In this document: positions 46,831-56,366 of the stretch, piece after piece
How positions within the stretch are numbered: the stretch's first letter is position 1
Layout of the letters: each line of letters opens with the position of its first letter
NCBI RefSeq assembly: GCF_040054535.1
Contig: NC_090780.1
Coordinates: 1,730,001 to 1,794,000, forward strand
Length of the DNA stretch: 64,000 nucleotides
Reading direction: 5' to 3'
DNA from: Antennarius striatus
Taxonomy: Eukaryota > Chordata > Actinopteri > Lophiiformes > Antennariidae
Notes under the pieces: model-generated
Told to the model about the DNA's origin: nothing
Databases searched by the model: none
Seen by the model: only the letters and a program-made list of their open reading frames with translations
Position numbers and translations under genes: made by a program

Positions 46831-47480
46831 AATCACAGTTAAAGATTGCAAATGTGAATAACTATTTTTCTATCACTGTGAAGGGTAGCTGGTGATGAAA
46901 ATATAAGCATAGGTATATTTATTTTAAGCATATTCAGTCACAAATGATTTTAAATAATGTCATGCAAATATTTAATGTTTACATGGGCTATTCTGCTTCT
47001 ACTTATTTTACTATGTGAGCTGGGTGAATAGGAAAACCACAAAAATATTAGCAATTATAGAAAAAAATGGTCTGACAAATAATTGCAGTGCAAACCACAA
47101 CTCGTTTCAGCTTTCAAAGATGTCATATCTTCTTGTGTGTAAAATGTATTCACTATTGTGAAATATTTATCTCAACTTAAGGATGAAATTTTGTAAAAGG
47201 CAACAAATATTCATAGCATTTTCCAGATTGAACCTGAGACAGCAGACAGTCAAACAAGAGTCAATCATGAGTTAACCAGTCAAACGTGACTCAATCATGA
47301 CTGAAACGAGCCAAACATGGGAAAAACAGGCCGACCAGGTTATAATTCACAATTGTTGAGGTTCTTAGTTCAACTTTCCAACAACAAATATAATTTTTAG
47401 GGAGTTGGTCTGGCAAACACAACTGAACGTAAACTAGGACAAGAAGTTGAAGAAAGCAAAATATATTTGAAAATATGTAG
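46831..47480. other. Spacer between pxk and the rpp14/htd2 transcription unit
   Basis: AT-rich, about 650 bases. A short tandem-like stretch at 47248-47330 repeats GTCAAAC(A/G) and AATCATGA(G/C)T. No gene or transposon recognised. Confidence 0.5.
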
Positions 47481-47486
47481 TTTATT
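47481..47486 (-). terminator. Likely polyadenylation signal of the rpp14/htd2 transcript
   Basis: Plus-strand TTTATT, i.e. AATAAA on the minus strand, about 130 bases downstream of the htd2 stop codon. Confidence 0.55.
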
Positions 47487-47614
47487 TGTCATTATTCACA
47501 CAAAACAATTCATAATATGGAAAATTGTGTCTTAAACACAGAACAGTGATGTGACCGACATCTGTCTAGGTCACTACTTTGCTCCTTCAAAGGATTGATG
47601 ATAAACACAAAATA

Positions 47615-48109
47615 TTACTCTAATCTTTTCTTCATGTGTTTCTGCTGCTCCCCAGGCATCATCACCGTCACCTCCCCCCTCATCACCACCTTGTCTTTGA
47701 CAGAACATGTTACAGCAATGAAAGCCAAGGACATCTTGATCTTGCGGACTTCGGCTTCAGCCACCACCTCTTCGCCGATGTACAGCGGTGCGGGGAAGTG
47801 GATTTCCTGGCGCAGGAGGACGCAGCCGTGGCCGGGCATCTTGGTGCCGAGCACGGCTGACAGCAGCCCGTTAATGAGGACGCCGTGGACGACCGGTGCC
47901 TTGAAGGAGGTGGCACTGGTGTAGGCCGGATCCATGTGTAGAGGATTGGTGTCTCCTGTCAGGTCGCCAAACAACTCCACATCACGGCGAGAAAATGCTT
48001 TTATGAGGGAGGCTCGCTGGCCAACGTGGAGCGATCGGCTGGAGGGAGGAACGGCTATGCACGACAAAAGGTGCAATTTATTAAACATAGAATTCCACAT
48101 GAGAGTCAT
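47615..48109 (-). CDS. htd2: Hydroxyacyl-thioester dehydratase type 2, mitochondrial
   Basis: Dehydrates 3-hydroxyacyl-ACP in mitochondrial type II fatty-acid synthesis, the pathway that supplies lipoic acid precursors. Intronless 164-residue frame (human 168). The first about 30 residues ([20 protein letters not shown], no acidic residue until Arg/Asp-rich RRD) suit a mitochondrial presequence. The hot-dog/MaoC domain carries [14 protein letters not shown] with catalytic Asp53 and His58, then [10 protein letters not shown], the hydratase-2 motif. The start codon lies 27 bases after the rpp14 stop, in the same exon, so both proteins can come from one mRNA, as known for human RPP14. A splice-acceptor-like sequence (TTTTTTTCAG) ends one base before the ATG, so a separate HTD2 mRNA is also possible. 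No frame damage. Confidence 0.94.
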   Translation of the reverse strand: MTLMWNSMFNKLHLLSCIAVPPSSRSLHVGQRASLIKAFSRRDVELFGDLTGDTNPLHMDPAYTSATSFKAPVVHGVLINGLLSAVLGTKMPGHGCVLLRQEIHFPAPLYIGEEVVAEAEVRKIKMSLAFIAVTCSVKDKVVMRGEVTVMMPGEQQKHMKKRLE

Positions 48110-48136
48110 CCTGAAAAAAACAAAAAGACTCCTCCT

Positions 48137-49801
48137 TCAGTCCAGCAGCAGCTCTCGACTGTTTCCTGTCAGCGCGAGTAGGAACGGAGAAACCTGAAGA
48201 CAAAACAAGAGATGCATTAAATACTAATATTAATGCACATTTAACATGTAGTCACACATATGAACTTGATTTTTATGTTCTGCTCACACTCTCACTGTGT
48301 GATGATTTTCAGAAGTGGCAAAGCCCAGACAGACGGGAGGTCTTTACCGTTTTAATGTCTGAATGGCTGCAATCCTGACAATGGATGATTGATGTTATTT
48401 ACAATTATTAGTGCAAGGTGTGTGATAACTGGGTTGTTTTTTTATGTCAGACATTGTGTAGGCAGCATGAGTGAGGATGTTCTGTGAATAAAAGTCTCTC
48501 AGTCCTGTTTGTTCGGCTAATTGGGACTGGAGAAGAGAAGGAAATGAGAGAACATTCTGGTCCTGCACAGATTTTTGAGGTAATGAAAGTATTTATGTTC
48601 TGTCGCTCCTAGTTCTTTCATTTTGATGAGGTGAGTCTGGACTGAGCAGGTTTGTGGATTGGACTCAACAGGTGTTCTGATAAAAATGGCTGACTGACAG
48701 CAGGAACAAGACTAGAACAATGTCTGGACTCCAGCCTGGGTCAGCTTTTATTAATAATGATTACAGGAAAAAACTTTTATTCCCCATATTTAAAGTTACA
48801 GGTGTGATCCTTGTCTCATTGTCCCAAATTGGCATTAAAGTATTCATTGATTAACATTTACATAATCCAATTTGTACATCAGCTGAAACAGGCATGGAGT
48901 AAAGATTTAGCTCCTGTGTTCTTGTGACTTTTGTGTTTCTTTTTATACTTTATCATGTTTAGGTAACGTACAAAACAGCCTTGATGTTGCTTTGTGTGTC
49001 ATCCAATGACATTTTGTGATTCAGTAAGAAGTAGAAGAGAGAGACAGAGAGATAGGTCACACAGAAAATGCATTAAACATTTTAATCCGGAGGAAAACAT
49101 AACCTGCAACACTCGGAAGGCACAGGATTGGTTCTGGTAAGATCCCAGTAGAGTCAGAGAACTCCACAGCTTCCACAAACCCCTGAAAGACACACATGTT
49201 GTATATGGACACCAAATTAATCAATAATAAATACAATTAGTTTAGGAAAGCTGAACAATTCTTCCAATTCTCTTGCTACCGACTCACCCGCTGGAAACAC
49301 GAAGAAAAGCAGTGAGGGTGTCTTCATCATATTTCAGCAGGTCAAACGCTAAAGCTGCTCCCACCTGAAGCGTAAAACAGACAACTGTAAAAAATATTTA
49401 AACATGAGGAAATAAACAGGCATCAATTAATCAAAGTCTCCTCAATAAAGGACTATCTGGTCTATCGAACATGAAAATTTATTCTGAAGTGTGAAATGTA
49501 CTGTTGACCTGAGATACATTACCTCCCCAAAGAGACTCTTCAGACCTGTGATTAAAAACTGCTTCAGTTCAACTGCACTTAGTCTGGTAGATTCATCCTC
49601 CAGCACACTGCAAGTGCACACTTAAATTAATGTATTGTAGATATTAATGGTAGACTGAAATATATTGTTTCATAACTATATTACACTGATTAATCCTTTT
49701 AAAACAAATGTTGTTACTTACAGACAGACCTTCATGTAGTGGTACGGTGAGGCGTTCTTGGACACGACCCGCTGATATTCTGATTTTTCAGGAGGTTTCA
49801 T
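48137..49801 (-). CDS. rpp14: Ribonuclease P protein subunit p14
   Basis: Small subunit of nuclear RNase P/MRP, which trims tRNA 5' leaders. Coding exons in transcript order: 49801-49722, 49607-49523, 49364-49288, 49182-49104, 48193-48137. Together 378 bp, 125 residues (human 124). It starts MKPPEKSEYQRVVSKN and continues SPYHYMKVCL, then ELKQFLITGLKSLFGE, LWKLWSSLTLLGSY, and ends SPFLLALTGNSRELLLD, each matching the vertebrate family. All exon borders are GT-AG; the exon 4 donor is GTTATG. Exon 4 starts with one extra Gly compared with human (SSGG). The last exon continues without a break into the htd2 frame. The 5' UTR exon is not placed and should lie near 50600-50760. Confidence 0.93.
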
Positions 49802-49969
49802 CCTGTTAAAGCATCAGAGACAGTGATGAAGGACAGGATGGCTTCACACTGAAAACACACCAGTGAAGGACAGCCAGACAGACATCAGCTCCCTGCAATC
49901 ACTTTAAAACACACCAGTCTGTTTCAAGGCTTTGTTGTTTGTAGTATTTAGCAGAGAATCATTATTATT

Positions 49970-50340
49970 ATTACGTCCCGCTTCAAAGCGGTGATGTGTT
50001 GTGATTGTCAGCGTCCGTTCTTTCGTCCGTTAGTCCACTAAATATCTTCACAACCGTTGCGGATAGAAAGATGAAAGAAAAGCACATTAATCAGGCAGCA
50101 AAGGGGATGAAGATGAGATGATGACATTGACCTTGAGAAAACTAGGTCAAGATCAAATTTCAACTTTTGTACACTCAGGAACCGGAAAAGATGGAAAGAC
50201 GAGGGAGGCCATTGTGAGTAAGACCATAGATCAAAGCTTTGATCAATGACAGTGGATCAGAGCACTACCTCTGACCTTTGACCTATGCAAGTAGGTCAGG
50301 GCAAAATTCAGGGTTGTCGCGGGATGTTGCAGTCTGTGAC
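49970..50340 (+). repeat. Unclassified dispersed repeat, copy B
   Basis: Starts TTACGTCCCGCTTCAAAGCG GTGATGTG and continues with GTCCGTTAGTCCACTAAATA, AAAGCACATTAATCAGGCAG and AAAACTAGGTCAAG. The same blocks occur inverted at 32570-32965. Copy B also contains AGCACTACCTCTGACC and a perfect DR1 motif at 50272. Lies in the presumed 5' intron of rpp14. Confidence 0.75.
50272..50284 (-). promoter_or_regulatory. Perfect DR1 nuclear-receptor motif
   Basis: TGACCTTTGACCT, on the minus strand AGGTCAAAGGTCA: two AGGTCA half-sites spaced by one base, the RXR/PPAR/HNF4 consensus. A further AGGTCA half-site is 8 bases downstream (50293-50298). Binding is not shown by the sequence. Confidence 0.6.
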
Positions 50341-50689
50341 TGCATTGGTTCTAGTTATTATAATTATTATTACACCTTCTGCAGACGGGACACCCAGGTC
50401 TCCGCCTCTGACCTAGAATCCATCTAATCCACACTAACCGGATTCTGATCCACATAAAAACTAATAAACTGTACAGACAGTAAGACTGAAACCAGTCATT
50501 CTGCTGGAGCAGTGACGTAAACAGTATTGATGTGAACATGTGACAGATCGTCAACACGTGTTAGACGGACTGAACCCAAACAAGGCTAACCGCTAACATG
50601 CTAACCTTCACAACATCATCCAGAAACACAAACACTGTCAGAAAGACACACAAAGAGGGAAACCAACCTGTCCACACAAAGTTTCGATC

Positions 50690-50860
50690 AACACCACCCC
50701 CCCTCAGACATTACCTCCGCGTTCTTCTTCTTTTTGTCCTTCCAGGCGGTTTTTTTGTGGGACTTCCGCTTCTGAGTCCCTCACAGCGTCCACTTCCGGC
50801 TCAGGGAGGAAGGAGGGACGGATCGTCCATCTGACCAGCAGGGGGCGCTGCGTTCCAGCT
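50690..50860 (-). promoter_or_regulatory. rpp14/htd2 promoter region
   Basis: Two ETS-type sites are visible as plus-strand ACTTCCG (50762) and CACTTCCGGC (50791-50800), a common feature of ribosome/tRNA-processing housekeeping promoters. Moderate CpG content and no TATA box. The start site is inferred near here because the first coding exon (49801) has a splice acceptor just upstream (CAG before GATGAAACC). Confidence 0.45.
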
Positions 50861-51039
50861 GCAGCTCATTCAGCGGTTCCTGACTGGACCTGATGACCTG
50901 GTGTAGCGGCCCATGACGCGGGCAGTACTGGCCCAGTGCTGGGGTCTGGGACTCGGTCACTCGTTGTTCTTAGTGGACTTGGGAAACGACAGACTGAAGG
51001 ATATTCTATGTTCTTATCAATGTTTGTAGAATCTGGGGA

Positions 51040-51720
51040 CTTTTATCCATGAGGAGACCAAAGGATTTCAAATCAGCCTATTGGATTTTAAAGGAACTTG
51101 TTATCAGAGGAGGACTTTTAAATATAAGAACTATAGCAGAAGCATCAGTGGAGTCCAAATTCATCATAGCTAAAATCTCCATTCTTGGATGTGTGTTGGG
51201 GATTTGTGGACCCACCCTGGATGACACTGCAGCTCTGTCCTCTGCTGTGGGTGTGACCTCAGTGAGGCTCATTGAAAGCCTGTTGAGGAGCTGAAAGAGC
51301 CGACTCACCTCACAGCAACTGACTTTGATAGATTTTTATTGTACAGGCCTTTTAAACCGGAATGATGCTGATCCTTTCCACGTAGAGAGTTTGTCTGTTT
51401 GCTCTAATGACTCTGTGTCAGATCCGATTAGCCTCAGCGACAGTAATGGGAAATACATGTATAAAATAATGGTAAAGATTTTAAACAATGATAAATTTAA
51501 GGATCGGGTTGACACACCATGGAGGGTTCACCTTGGTCTGACGACGGGTGTGAACCCTTTATGGGAGTCTTTCTACAAGCTGCCGTCAACAAAGACGGTT
51601 GGGGATCTCCAATGGAGGATTTTACATGGCACTGTGACCATCAACAGTTTTATTTTGAGTTTGAACCCCCCGTAACCCGCAATATGGAAGAAGTGGCTAG
51701 AGCTGAGACGGCGATGTAAA
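51040..51720 (+). mobile_element. Tx1/L1-like LINE ORF2 fragment
   Basis: Plus-strand frames (51049-51294 and 51325-51675, one stop apart) end in LWESFYKLPSTKTVGDLQWR then ILHGTVTINSFILSLNP, the conserved region just before the zinc-knuckle of Tx1/L1 fish LINE ORF2. The catalytic RT part is not present and the zinc-knuckle cysteines are lost. Confidence 0.6.
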
Positions 51721-51988
51721 AGACGAGGACTTTTTTTCTGTATTATATTAAAACCTAAAATTAAATTGTTTACAAGCTTGAATAGATTCATATTAACCAA
51801 AAATTATCAAAAATTAATCAACAAATAAATTTATTTATTTATTTATTTAGTCTGGGGTTTTTTCCCCCAGACATGTTATTACAGCAGACTTCACTTTCTT
51901 CAGTTTTGGATGATCAACAACAACATCCGAAAAGAAAAAAAAGGGTTGACGGGTAGAAGCCATTGGCGTGTAAAATTCCCGTCCCCTG

Positions 51989-52560
51989 AATCAACCAATC
52001 CAATCCAATCCAAAACAAACTTTATTTGTTGAGCACTTTACCACAACCACAGTCGACCAAAGTGCTGTACAGGTGAATGAATAAAAAAAAGAACAAACAT
52101 TATAGATAAAAGACAAAATGGCTCAAATATTATAAGTAAAGTTAATCAATTAAAAACATAAAACATAAAATATGGATAAAAACAAAAGCAACTAATCAGA
52201 GCAATAAAAAGCAAGATAAAAAAGATAAGACAAAATAAAATCTGGTGTCTGTCTAGATGTTAAAAGCCAAGGAGAAGAGGTAGGTCTTCACACGAGATTT
52301 AAAAACAGACAGAGAAGAGGCCTGTCTGATTTGCTGAGGCAGATTATTCCACAATTTGGGAGCCACAACAGCAGAGGCACGGTCCCCTCTGAGCTTCTGT
52401 TTGGTTTTAGGCACATTCAGGAGCAGCTGATCAGCTGACCTGAGAGAGCGAGCAGGTACATAGGGGTGTAGAAGCTCAGAGAGGTAAGGTGGGGCAAGGG
52501 CATTCAGGGATTTAAAAGTAAATAAAAGAATTTTAAAATAGATTCTAAAATGTATGAATC
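51989..52560 (-). mobile_element. L2/CR1-like LINE 3' end
   Basis: On the minus strand an open frame reads ...KSLNALAPPYLSELLHPY, then RSLRSADQLLLNVPKTK, then APKLWNNLPQQIRQASSLS and stops (TAG at 52253-52255), the well-known end of CR1/L2-group RT proteins. It continues into a 3' UTR (AAAGTGCTC region) and ends in a short tandem tail (CCAATCCAATCCAATCC on the plus strand, 51995-52011). Confidence 0.85.
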
Positions 52561-54116
52561 AACAACATCTCTCTCATTACAACACATAATCAACCAGATT
52601 CATACATTACATATCACATTTAAATCATTTGATTTTTGTACATTGTTGTTTTGAATCGTCCATTCAGTCCAATAGACGTGTGTTTGCACACATCTTTATC
52701 AGTTCACCATCTCGTTTGCTGCACTAAGGTCACAGTGATATTTTTCCATGGGCATGACACATGTAGTTTAATAAGCCATAACAATCTGAGATACTAACCA
52801 TCATTTGCGTCACAAATGTAACCTTGTAAAGTAAAGTTTTTGAGAGCTTTTTTAAAGGCAGATAGAGTTCCTAGACTCCTAACTTTGTTGTCCATTTTGT
52901 TCCAAAGTTTGACACCAGTAACAGATAATGAAAATGTTTTTAGTGTCGTACAGTACAGAACTGGGAATGGTTATTTTCAGTTTAGCCTGGAGACTGACTT
53001 ATTAATTGGACTTGTGTTATTTTTCGACTTACATCTCATCTTCTTGAGGCATTGAGCGCCCTAAGCCGGGGTCTAACTATACACCTTCATTATGTTCCCG
53101 GAGGAGTTCCATTTTCTGCTAAAACATTTGAACTACATTTTTTGCCCACTCTCACTGATAACACTGTATCTATTGAAAAAATACTAATCCATCTGTAAAA
53201 TTCCTCTGATTTCAGTACAATGAATTGATTGAAATGAATGAAATAATTTTGCAAAATCTTCAACAATAAACCTACAATCTTCAGTTTATGTTGTGCAATA
53301 AATCTCAGAAGTGTATCTCAAAGACAAATGGCCGACATCTCTGTTGTCCAGGTGAAATATACAAACTGTCAGAATTCTCTATTGGTAACTGTAGGTTTGA
53401 CAGAATCTGATTTTTCATCCATCCTTGTGATTCTTCAATCAATTTGGGATGTACCATGTAGGAGCTGCACCACTCTACCTCCCACTGCATGCTTATTGGC
53501 CCCCTGTGTGTGTCTGTGTGTATTACAGGGGCCTGTACATACTAATATATACAGTATATGCATGCATGTGTCCTTCTTCACAGGGTTCCAAAAATCAGCT
53601 CATCTTTTCAGAAGTCTGATTACCCGTCATTCCGTTGATCAGGTTGTGAAGCAGGGAAGCGTCTCAAACATGTAGAACAAGAAGCACTGGAGTAAAGATG
53701 GCTAAGTGGCTCTGTAGAGGAATACTCATGTATTTGTCATTTGTCCTCTGCATCATTTTCCTCTTGCTTCTTTTCACTCTCCTCACCATACCTTTCATCT
53801 CCCTCTTGTATTTGATATGTATGTAAGAATGTACATTAGTATAACACTCTGCAGAGCTCAGAATAAACATTATGTGCCTCCTTCTGACTCCCTGCTCCTC
53901 AGGGATGATTGCTTTCTACTGCAGTCTGCTCCTGTCCTGTTATGTATCTGATAAAAACCAAACAGTGATGACATCTAATGAAACTACCATGAGAAGACAG
54001 CTAAATAAAAAAACATGACGGTTGATTTTCATTTCTCTGTTTTAGTTCAGGTCAGGTTTTGGAAGCTGGTTCATTTTCACAGTTTCATTCAGGGACTTTA
54101 GAATAAATCATCATTA
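52561..54116. other. Gene-free stretch between rpp14 and shisa4 (left part)
   Basis: AT-rich sequence with several short ORFs of no recognisable family and a little TA/CA repeat near 53540. Nothing supported as a gene. Confidence 0.5.
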
Positions 54117-54117
54117 A

Positions 54118-55078
54118 CACTGTATTGTCAAAAGTATTAACTCACCCATGAAAATGATGAGAATCCGGTGTTCCAATCACTTCCATGTTCACATGTGGCC
54201 TTCAGATTATTTCAACAGTGCACAGAGAGCTACATGGAATGGGTTTCCTTACATCGAGTGCAATGCAAAGCGTTGGATGCCGTGGTGCTTCTCTTTCTGG
54301 TGATCTGATGGATGAGTCTGGGTTTGGCGGTTGCCAGAAGAACAATAGTTGTTGGACTGCATTGTGACAAGTGTAAATTGTGATGGAGGGGTGTCTATGT
54401 TGTGGTTTTGCCTTCAGGAGCAGGGCCTGGCCCATTAGTCCCATTAGTTCCAGTGGAAGGATCTCTGAATGCTTCAGCATACCAGCTCAGTCCACTGGGT
54501 CTTGGGTTGGGGACCAGAGGATGGCCAGTTCAAGACCCATGTGGACCAGAACGTTTGTAGTGAGAATTGGCAGTAGAGAGGGGCTAGTTCACCTCCTGAG
54601 TACTGCCTAGGTGCCTTTTAGCAAGGCAACATCTCCTTTCAAGTTGCTCATTTGCACAAAGTAGATGCTCACCACTCTACCGCTCACTATTTATCTGCAG
54701 TTCATTCCTGTTGTAAAATGACTACACCAGTCCACCAAACAAGGTCCATAAAGACAAGGATGACAGTCTGGTGAGGAAACTTTAACTGGCTAATACAGAG
54801 TCCTGATCTCAGCCCGATAGAACACCTTAGAGCAGAGACCGAGAGCCAGACCTTCTCACCCAACATCAGTGTGTGACCTCACATATGTGCTTCTGGAAGA
54901 ATGGTCAAAAATTCCCATAAACACACTCCTAAACCTCGTGGACAGCCTTCCCAGAAGAGTTGAAGTTGTTCCAGCTACAAAGGGTGGACCAATGTCATAT
55001 TGAACCCCATGGATTCAGAATATGATGTCACTTCATATCAGAGTCAAGGCAGGTGAGCAAATACTTTTGGCAATATAC
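54118..55078 (+). mobile_element. Decayed Tc1-like transposon with nested SINE
   Basis: Left end CTGTATTGTCAAAAGTATT and right end AATACTTTTGGCAATATAC are inverted copies. The interior keeps Tc1 pieces in order: ATGTGGCCTTCAGATTAT (helix-turn-helix side), TCTGATGGATGAGTCTGGGT then TTTGGCGGTTGCCAGAAGAA (SDESRVWV region), and ACACACTCCTAAACCTCGTG (C-terminal NTLLNLVDSL). The middle, from about 54479 to 54720, is replaced by a SINE in the plus orientation. Confidence 0.85.
54479..54720 (+). mobile_element. tRNA-derived SINE nested in Tc1
   Basis: Second copy of the 10437 SINE: CAGCTCAGTCCACTGGGTCT head, GTTCAAGACCCATGTGGACC, then AGCAAGGCAACATCTC and CTCACTATTTATCTGCAG. It interrupts the Tc1 at CTTCAGCATACCA. 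Confidence 0.8.
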
Positions 55079-56366
55079 GTAGTCTATGTACAAATAACAC
55101 ATTCTTCTCCTGTGACAAAAAAAAATCTGTTCAAGATTAAGATGTTCTTCTCCCACATCTGCAACAAATATAAATTCTGCATGTTTGCATGAACTGTAGA
55201 AGAAATACGATCCGGCACGAAAGAAAACAGCCATGTAAAGTATTCAGAAGTCGTTTTTAACCTGCATCAAGGAGATCAATCATTTCACAAAGTCTGATTG
55301 TTGGTTTGTTCCTCAGCAAGAATACAGAAAATCTTCTCGATGGAAGAAGATTTTGATTTTGATTTTAAGAAATCATTGATTAATGATGTGGATTTGAATA
55401 AAAGAGAGATTCCAGCTTTTTTTTTTTTTTTAATTTCCTGTAACACTTTAAGAGTGGACTAATCCCAGCAATTGTCATTTCAACATTAACACAAAAAAAA
55501 AGAGATTTTGGTTAAACTCGGTGGAAAAGCAGAACATATGCCAAAGGAACCACTGAGCATTGTAGATTAAGATTGAACCCATGTTTTTTGGATTGCAGGA
55601 ATCCTGGTTCTTGTCAGTCAGTGATGGTTTGGACATCTTTAATAGGTTAAGTTCAAAAGGGAATTTTTTTAATTAATTTTTTAAAAAAAAATTTTGTATA
55701 CTAATCTGAGACCTGAAGGGAAATTAAAGGGAATTAAGGGAAATATAATTGAATTTGGAAATTAATCAAATCAAAGGTCCTTGGATTTACAGTATCTACA
55801 GAATGCCAAAGTTTCCTCTACTTATGTTAATCTTTGGGTCGGTAGTTATTCATATTCAGAGACAACACTGAGTTATTTAACATTTATTTATCACATTCTC
55901 CACAAGCAGCTGTTAGGATTTCCATTTTCTTGCAGTCATCAATAAAGGTAGAAGAAGTGATCTAATTGTGGATTAAGAATATTTAATCTAATTTATGTAA
56001 AGTATGTATTGACAAGTGCAAGTTAAATTTCATTATTTATACTGAGGTGTTAAAAAGTAACCGCAGCTTGCAGAATGAAATGGTGTGATTTATTTGATCA
56101 CTTCGTTGATATTATGGGATGCCTTTTTTTCTCTTCTTTTTTTTTGTACGACGTTTGGAGCAGATCGTAAAGGCAACATCCTCCACATCCCAGCTGAACA
56201 GCGTCACAGACGCGATGTGTCATTTCCACGGATAAATGATCGGAACACAAAGCGCGTCTCCATGGTGTCAGGGAGCCACCGCTAGTCTTCCTCCTCGCTC
56301 TTCATCACCACACGGATGAAATCAGCTCCTCTTTAACGCCTCGCCTCGTTTTGCGGTTGAATCGGG
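55079..56366. other. Upstream region of shisa4
   Basis: AT-rich with no recognised repeat or gene from 55079 to about 56130. The last about 200 bases before the shisa4 ATG (GATCGTAAAGGCAACATCCT to CCTCGTTTTGCGG) are CpG-richer and presumably hold the promoter and 5' UTR. No TATA box was recognised there. Confidence 0.4.
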
